Positions 59,224 through 64,000 of a stretch of DNA of 64,000 nt are shown piece after piece. The stretch covers positions 12,157,096 to 12,221,095 of the forward strand of contig CM065298.1 in NCBI GenBank assembly GCA_032871835.1, read 5' to 3'. Made by a program: the position numbers and the translations under genes. This stretch comes from Dipteronia dyeriana. Lineage: Eukaryota; Streptophyta; Magnoliopsida; Sapindales; Sapindaceae. Position 1 is the stretch's first letter. Each line of letters opens with the position of its first letter. Below the pieces are notes generated by a model. That model made no database searches. It saw nothing but the letters and a program-made list of their open reading frames with translations, and was not told where the DNA came from.

Positions 59224-60981
59224 TGTAAGTTCCTCAGTTTTTGATTGGCTCATTTCGTTGACAACCACATTTGAGGATTAATGTGTAAGGGTAGTTTAGA
59301 CCATCATAGCTCAAGACCCAGCTTAAGCTTCATAAGGTATATCACTTGCTTAACCTTTTATGAAGAGTTTTTAGTGCACACACACACTCTCATGCATGTC
59401 TTTGATCATCTTGCATGAATGCTTAATTGCCTTAATTGTGTGCCTCTTTGCCATAAATCTTGCTTGGGTGTTTGTTGCATTTAGTTTTCCCTTAGAAGAG
59501 TTTTTTCCTCTTGACGGTGGCCAGGAGCGCTCCCGATGCATTGCCTCAACCGCGGTATGCATAGCGGTGTTCTTCAAGCGTTGCACGCTACTGCTACCGC
59601 GGGCTGTGCACGTTGCATGCACATCGGTCTCCCAAGCGGAGTTTCCCAGTGATGCACGGCTGGCTCTACCGCAGTCTGAACATTGTCTGTACCGCGGTCC
59701 AGACAGCGGAGATTCCCAGGCGATGCACCACTCGCACTACCGCGGTCTGGACACTTGCCTAGGTCGCGGCATGTACAGCGGTCATGATGGGAATCAGTTG
59801 CCCTTTGTCCAAAACGATATCGTTTCGTGTAGGGCTTCTTTATATATGTTCTCTTCTTCTTCCTTACCTTTTTAGAGCTTAAAGAACACATTTTGAGAGA
59901 GAGAGAGAGAACCTCCCTTAGAGAGAGAAAGCTTCAAGCTTTGTGTTTGACTCTCCAAACCCTAAACCCATCTTCATCTTGCATTCAAGCATCATTCCAA
60001 GCATAGGTTTTCATTGATTGGTAAGTATAACCACCATTGTTGTTCATTTATTGTTCTGGTTTACCAAGACATGTCATTTATTGCTTAAATTAGTATTTTT
60101 TTCATATTAATGGCATATTTATTGAAGTTATGACATGTTTGGGGTTTGATTTGTGATAGCTAGGGTTTGTGACCATTTTGCCCTTATAGCTAAATCTCTA
60201 TGTTTTGCATTTAGATATTGTTTAGGATTCATTGATTGCATTATAGTTCTTGTCATGCTTAATGACAACTTATGTGATATGGCCTTTGTTTGATAACTAG
60301 GATATATTGTTGCATAACTATATCTAGTTAAGTCTTTATAAACATTTATTTAGATATTGATATCTAGAAATTATACATAGTGACATTCTTAAATTCCTAG
60401 ATAAGCATTTAGTGTTGCCTAGCATTACTTGAATGTTTGAATATTTTATCATATTCACTTAGGTTGTGTTTGACTCTTCATTGAGGTTAAGTCTTGTGGC
60501 TTCGGTGTGAAGTTGCACAAGCAAGGGAAGTCTTGCAACCAAGGGTGGGTTGACAAGTAATTGGTCGGGTGCCACTGTAAAAGGCCCAAGAGGGTAGAGT
60601 AGGAGGCGTTCACGCCAAGAGTAGTGTATTAGGGGATATCACTAGGGACTGAACCAAGAGTGGTGATTGGCAGTGTCCATAGCCTGAGGTTGTCGAGAGT
60701 GAGAGTCCGAGAATCATTTGAGGGTGTAACCGTTTATTCATATAGTGGATTTCTGTGACCGAGTGTGGCGCACTTAACAGCCAGTGGTTTTTCCCTTATG
60801 GAGGGTTTCCACGTAAACATCAAGTGTTATTTATATTTCCGTACTTTATACTTGATGTTGTAGGTTTGTTTTATTGGGTGAATTTTAAGTATTGACTAAT
60901 CAAGAAAAATTGGTAATTAACTTGATTAAAACCTATTTACCCCCTGTAGGTATAGACACACACGTTTTTAGGGAACTTTCA
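59224..60981 (+). repeat. 3' LTR of the Copia-type element
   Basis: 1758 bp. Same CpG-rich block at 59510-59785. The C-run present in the 5' LTR is reduced to ccccc here. Confidence 0.92.
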
Positions 60982-61687
60982 TATTATATATCGATATTAT
61001 ATATTATTATATAGTATAATATATATAAACTATATTATGATGTATATGATATATTAATATTATATGATATATAATATATATTATTAATATATATTATATA
61101 TTATTATTTTACAATATTATATATTAATTTACTAATTATGTAAATACATATTAATATTCTATATATAATATTATTATATATATATATATATATAATTATA
61201 ATATATATATAAGAGGGGCACTTTGGTAATTTAAAAATCTTGTTCCGTTTTATCCTAATTATATCAAACGTATAACAGTACAATTAATAGTTTAAGATTT
61301 TTTTTATTATAAAAAAAAAATGAAAAACAAAAACGTAAAATGAAAAACAAGAAACAAGTATTTTGTGTTTTTCAAATCTTTCACTTTTAACACTGGTTTT
61401 GTTTTTGATTTTTTTTTTGTTTTTCGAAAATAAATTGAAAAACGGTCAATAAAGGCGTTTTCGAAATCGTTTTTGGAAAATGAAAACGAAAACGGACTGA
61501 AAAACAGCTGCAGGACGGGTCTTATGTTTTTTAATTTTTTTGCCGTTAATATTGATTTTGTTTTTCATTTTATTTTTCGTTTTTTAAAAATAAAATGAAA
61601 AACGGTTAACGAACGTTAATTCGAAATTGTTTTTAAATATAAAAAACGAAAACGGATTAAAAAGCAGTTACAGAACAGGACCTTAAG

Positions 61688-62995
61688 GATTTTAAAAACA
61701 CCGATCTTACAAAACAGTAAGACTATGGAAATTAAAAAATCGTAAAGTTAATTAAAGAACTCAATTTATTTCCCCAATTTCATTCCTTAATAATATTTTT
61801 GTAATTTTTCAAGCTTAAAATTCTTTCAAGCTCCTCCAATTTCATCGAATGGGGATTCAGAGGAGACAAGTCTGGAAGTGAAGCTAGAGGACGTGAACGA
61901 GCACTCCAAAGGCAGACAGAAGTATCTCACTCACACTCCTCGGACTACGGCTACTTCCGCTGGTACTTCTGCAAAGAAAAACAAATATATCATGCATGAG
62001 ATAATTTTCGCTTTGTTGGATGAATTACATAATGTCAGTAAATTATTTGATTGGGATTTGTCCTGTTTTAGTGAACTCTATAACGTTCGTAACTGGCTAA
62101 AAAAATCCGTATGAAGATTGTATGCGAAAGAGAATTTTCAATTTATCGAAAAATTACTTTGGTAAAGCGTAGAGCATTTCAATGTTGCTGTTTTGAGGTC
62201 AATACAGATCTGGCTGCTTGAGTGCCTAAGACTGAGATAGTGGGGAAGAGTGATTACTTTCATGTCAATATGAGGGATTCGCTTGCAACGAAGGCGTGTC
62301 TTGCAGGTTGATTACTTGTTCAATTTTTTCTTCATGGTTGGTTTGTTGAATGAATGTGTTTAAATACTTCAATGTTCGTCGAATGGAATGATTAGTGTTT
62401 TTTGTTAGGTCCATAAGGGTTATTGCTAGATGCAGGTGAACTGTTGGTGAACTGTTTAAACTAAACACCTTGTTGATTTATGTCCAAGACCAGGTTTATC
62501 CCTTATAGCCTCTCTTTACTCTTATTTCTTTCACATGCATCCCAGATGTAAGAAGAAAGAAAATAAGAAGTTGGCTATTATTTTTCCTTATGTGTTTTGC
62601 TTGGTCATACTATTATACAGACACTAAGGTTTCCGTCCAGCCGTCCTCGTCCAGTCGCACCGTCCAACCTTCCCTGTCCAGCTTAGAAGTTCCAGCAACA
62701 GTGCACAAGCTTTGCACTGCCGTGACTGTGGTATGCACCATCTTCTCTCTATTTTTTATGTGTATTTGTGAATAATTTGGTGCTTGTGAGGATTTGACTT
62801 AGGGTATTTAACACATTTGCAGAGTCTAAAAGTTCTCATAAATTTGAAAAATAAAAATCATAAGTAGCAATCTATGTATTAAAAAACCGTGTGAGGCAGC
62901 CACCTCAAGGAGGCCTCGTCCGCCTCTCAGTGAAACCGCATCGGTGCGGCCACACCTGATGCTTTTGTTCAAACTCCTACCTCCGCCGCACGAGG
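61688..62995. other. Unassigned spacer with one open frame
   Basis: An open frame at 61878-62114 (78 codons from Met, open upstream to about 61830) reads MKLEDVNEHSKGRQKYLTHT, then YIMHEIIFALLDELHNVSKL. I do not recognise it. Codon-like quality and an open upstream frame make an exon relic possible, but nothing else supports a gene. The rest shows no structure I can name. Confidence 0.3.
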
Positions 62996-63300
62996 CCACC
63001 GTATATCCGTCCAACAGCCGTCACTCACCCGCCTCGTATATCCGTCCAACAGCCGTCACTCACCCGCCTCTCCTTTCGCTCGGTCGCATTTTTTTTATGG
63101 AGATCTGCTTTCGAACGTAGATGTACATTGATAGAGACAGTTCTGGAGGTCAGTAATGAAGGGAAAGTTTGGTCCACTCCCCTGCCTCTCCTTTCGCTCG
63201 GTCGCATCTTTTTTTCTTATGGAGATCGACGTTTCGAATGTAGATGTACGTTGATAGAGACGGATCTGGAGGTCAGCGATGAAGGGAAAGTCTAGTCAAC
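62996..63300 (+). repeat. Two nested tandem duplications
   Basis: A 36-bp unit (cgtatatccgtccaacagccgtcactcacccgcct) occurs twice from 63000. It is followed by a unit of about 117 bases starting cctctcctttcgctcggtcgca at 63066 and again at about 63184, with a few differences. Confidence 0.8.
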
Positions 63301-64000
63301 GGTGTCTGATTCTAATGTTCCATCGGTGGCGCCCACATGCAGCTTCCGACGGCAGCTGATTCCGATTGTTTCTTTGTTTTCCCATTTATTTAATGTTTAA
63401 CTTATGTTTAAAAAAAAAACTGTTTTAACTTAAAAAAAAATTAAATAAACAAGTTTAGATTATTAAAAATAATATGCCAAAAATATTTTATTCTAAAATC
63501 ATAATTTTGTATAGAAAAAGAGTTTAGAAAGAGTAATAATATACAACTCGCGGAGGCCTTCCCGTCTCGCACCACCTTCCGAGTTTTAAAACTTTGACAG
63601 CAATTGTGTGTGACATGAATTTAAAAATTAGAGTAGGAGTAAATGACTGGTTTTGATACAATAAACAAATTACTTGGTGACTGAGAAACTGCTGTATTTA
63701 TTCTATATGTAATTGTGAATATATAATAGATTTGAAGTTCTATACAGTCCTATCGTTTAAATATTTGTTTCTCTGTTTTGTTTCTTGTTCATTTTCTTCT
63801 GCAAATTTGATTGAGGAAGATGAATCATCTGATTTTCCACTCGACTTCCTTCCGGTCACAGGGTCTATGCATTTCCCTGGATTGGCGACACTAAGAACTG
63901 CATTTCCCTGGATTGTAAGTCATTACGATTATGTGATTGTTAATTCTGTTATGCAAAGGTATTATACTCTACGTGGTTATTTTAACTTCGTGTCTTCTTT
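63301..64000 (+). other. Spacer ending in a chaperonin-type intron trace
   Basis: No gene. Bases 63950-64000 (atgcaaaggtattatactctacgtggttatttta...) match the exon end and intron start of chaperonin copy 1 at about 10454-10506. The phrase gcatttccctggattg is repeated at 63868 and 63901. Confidence 0.6.

Larger units (their letters stand above)
54568..60981 (+). mobile_element. Copia-type gag-only (TR-GAG-like) LTR element
   Basis: LTRs 54568-56344 and 59224-60981 start TGTAAGTTCC and end GGAACTTTCA. The TSD is tatta (54563-54567 and 60982-60986); it lies in TA-rich DNA, so it is weaker evidence than the others. The primer site and purine tract are in place. The 2.9-kb inside encodes only gag pieces, with no protease, integrase or RT. 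By eye, the first 137 or so LTR bases differ at about 9 sites, so it is not a very recent insertion. Confidence 0.9.
53901..61525. mobile_element. Inner purine-core inverted-repeat element split by the Copia element
   Basis: The left end aagactcgtcctgtaaacg (53900 on) is an inverted match to aaaaacagctgcaggacgggtctt (61501-61525). The left arm 53901-54230 is a close copy of 51255-51560. The middle is a TA-rich island (54270-54567, 60982-61210) into which the Copia element inserted. A possible 9-bp TSD (atgtatttt and atgtttttt) has one mismatch. Confidence 0.55.
51251..61687. mobile_element. Outer purine-core inverted-repeat element with nested insertions
   Basis: The left end aagggtccgtcctgtaagcatttttcag (51254 on) is an inverted match to the right end at 61650-61687 (aaaaagcagttacagaacaggacctt). 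Its body (51280-51570) resumes after the TRIM and solo LTR at 53536 and includes a purine-rich core (53640-53880). The TSD is unclear (ttaa flanks both sides). No transposase was seen. The pairing of the two ends is by similarity only. Confidence 0.5.

Overview
This window is nuclear DNA from a flowering plant, most likely a dicot. It is AT-rich and intron-bearing, and carries CC-NB-ARC-LRR (NLR) resistance-gene relics, plastid chaperonin-60 relics and dense nested plant LTR retrotransposons. I see no intact host gene. Named mobile elements cover well over half of the window. Most of their limits rest on LTR ends and target-site duplications (TSDs) read directly from the sequence.

Layout. 1-470: PIF/Harbinger transposase fragment cut by a CACTA transposon end at 471. 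913-6613: Ty3 element A, minus strand, TSD aactc. 6892-8743: NLR pseudogene 1 (3' half of NB-ARC plus LRR). 10066-12810: two degenerate tandem copies of the 3' part of a plastid chaperonin-60 beta gene. 15095-16915: non-coding element with long inverted repeats. 18435-23260: Ty3 chromovirus B, minus strand, TSD tcgat. 23976-46598: Athila-like element C, plus strand, TSD ggggt. Inside its gag lies an inverted, fuller Athila element D (25924-40425, minus strand, TSD gccat). D is itself split by a solo LTR (34474-36697, TSD ttgtt). 47435-48713: Mutator-like non-autonomous element with a 9-bp TSD. 48851-50430: NLR pseudogene 2 (CC plus NB-ARC), whose LRR is replaced by a GAG/GAC minisatellite. 50910-61690: nest of AT/purine-rich inverted-repeat elements containing a TRIM (51583-52100), a solo LTR (52109-53535) and a gag-only Copia-type element (54568-60981, TSD tatta). 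61690-64000: mostly unassigned, with short tandem duplications and a last trace of chaperonin-type intron at the very end.

Reading. The host layer is an NLR plus CPN60-beta duplication block (NLR relics at 7-9 kb and 49-50 kb; chaperonin traces at 10-13, 23.4 and 64 kb) pulled apart by insertions. The order of events can be partly read: C before D, D before the solo LTR, and the inverted-repeat element before the Copia element. Four LTR families here each carry a short GC-rich hairpin-forming module in an otherwise AT-rich LTR, which is the most unusual recurring pattern. Two elements (C and the Copia-type) keep gag but lack pol, so they would depend on other elements.
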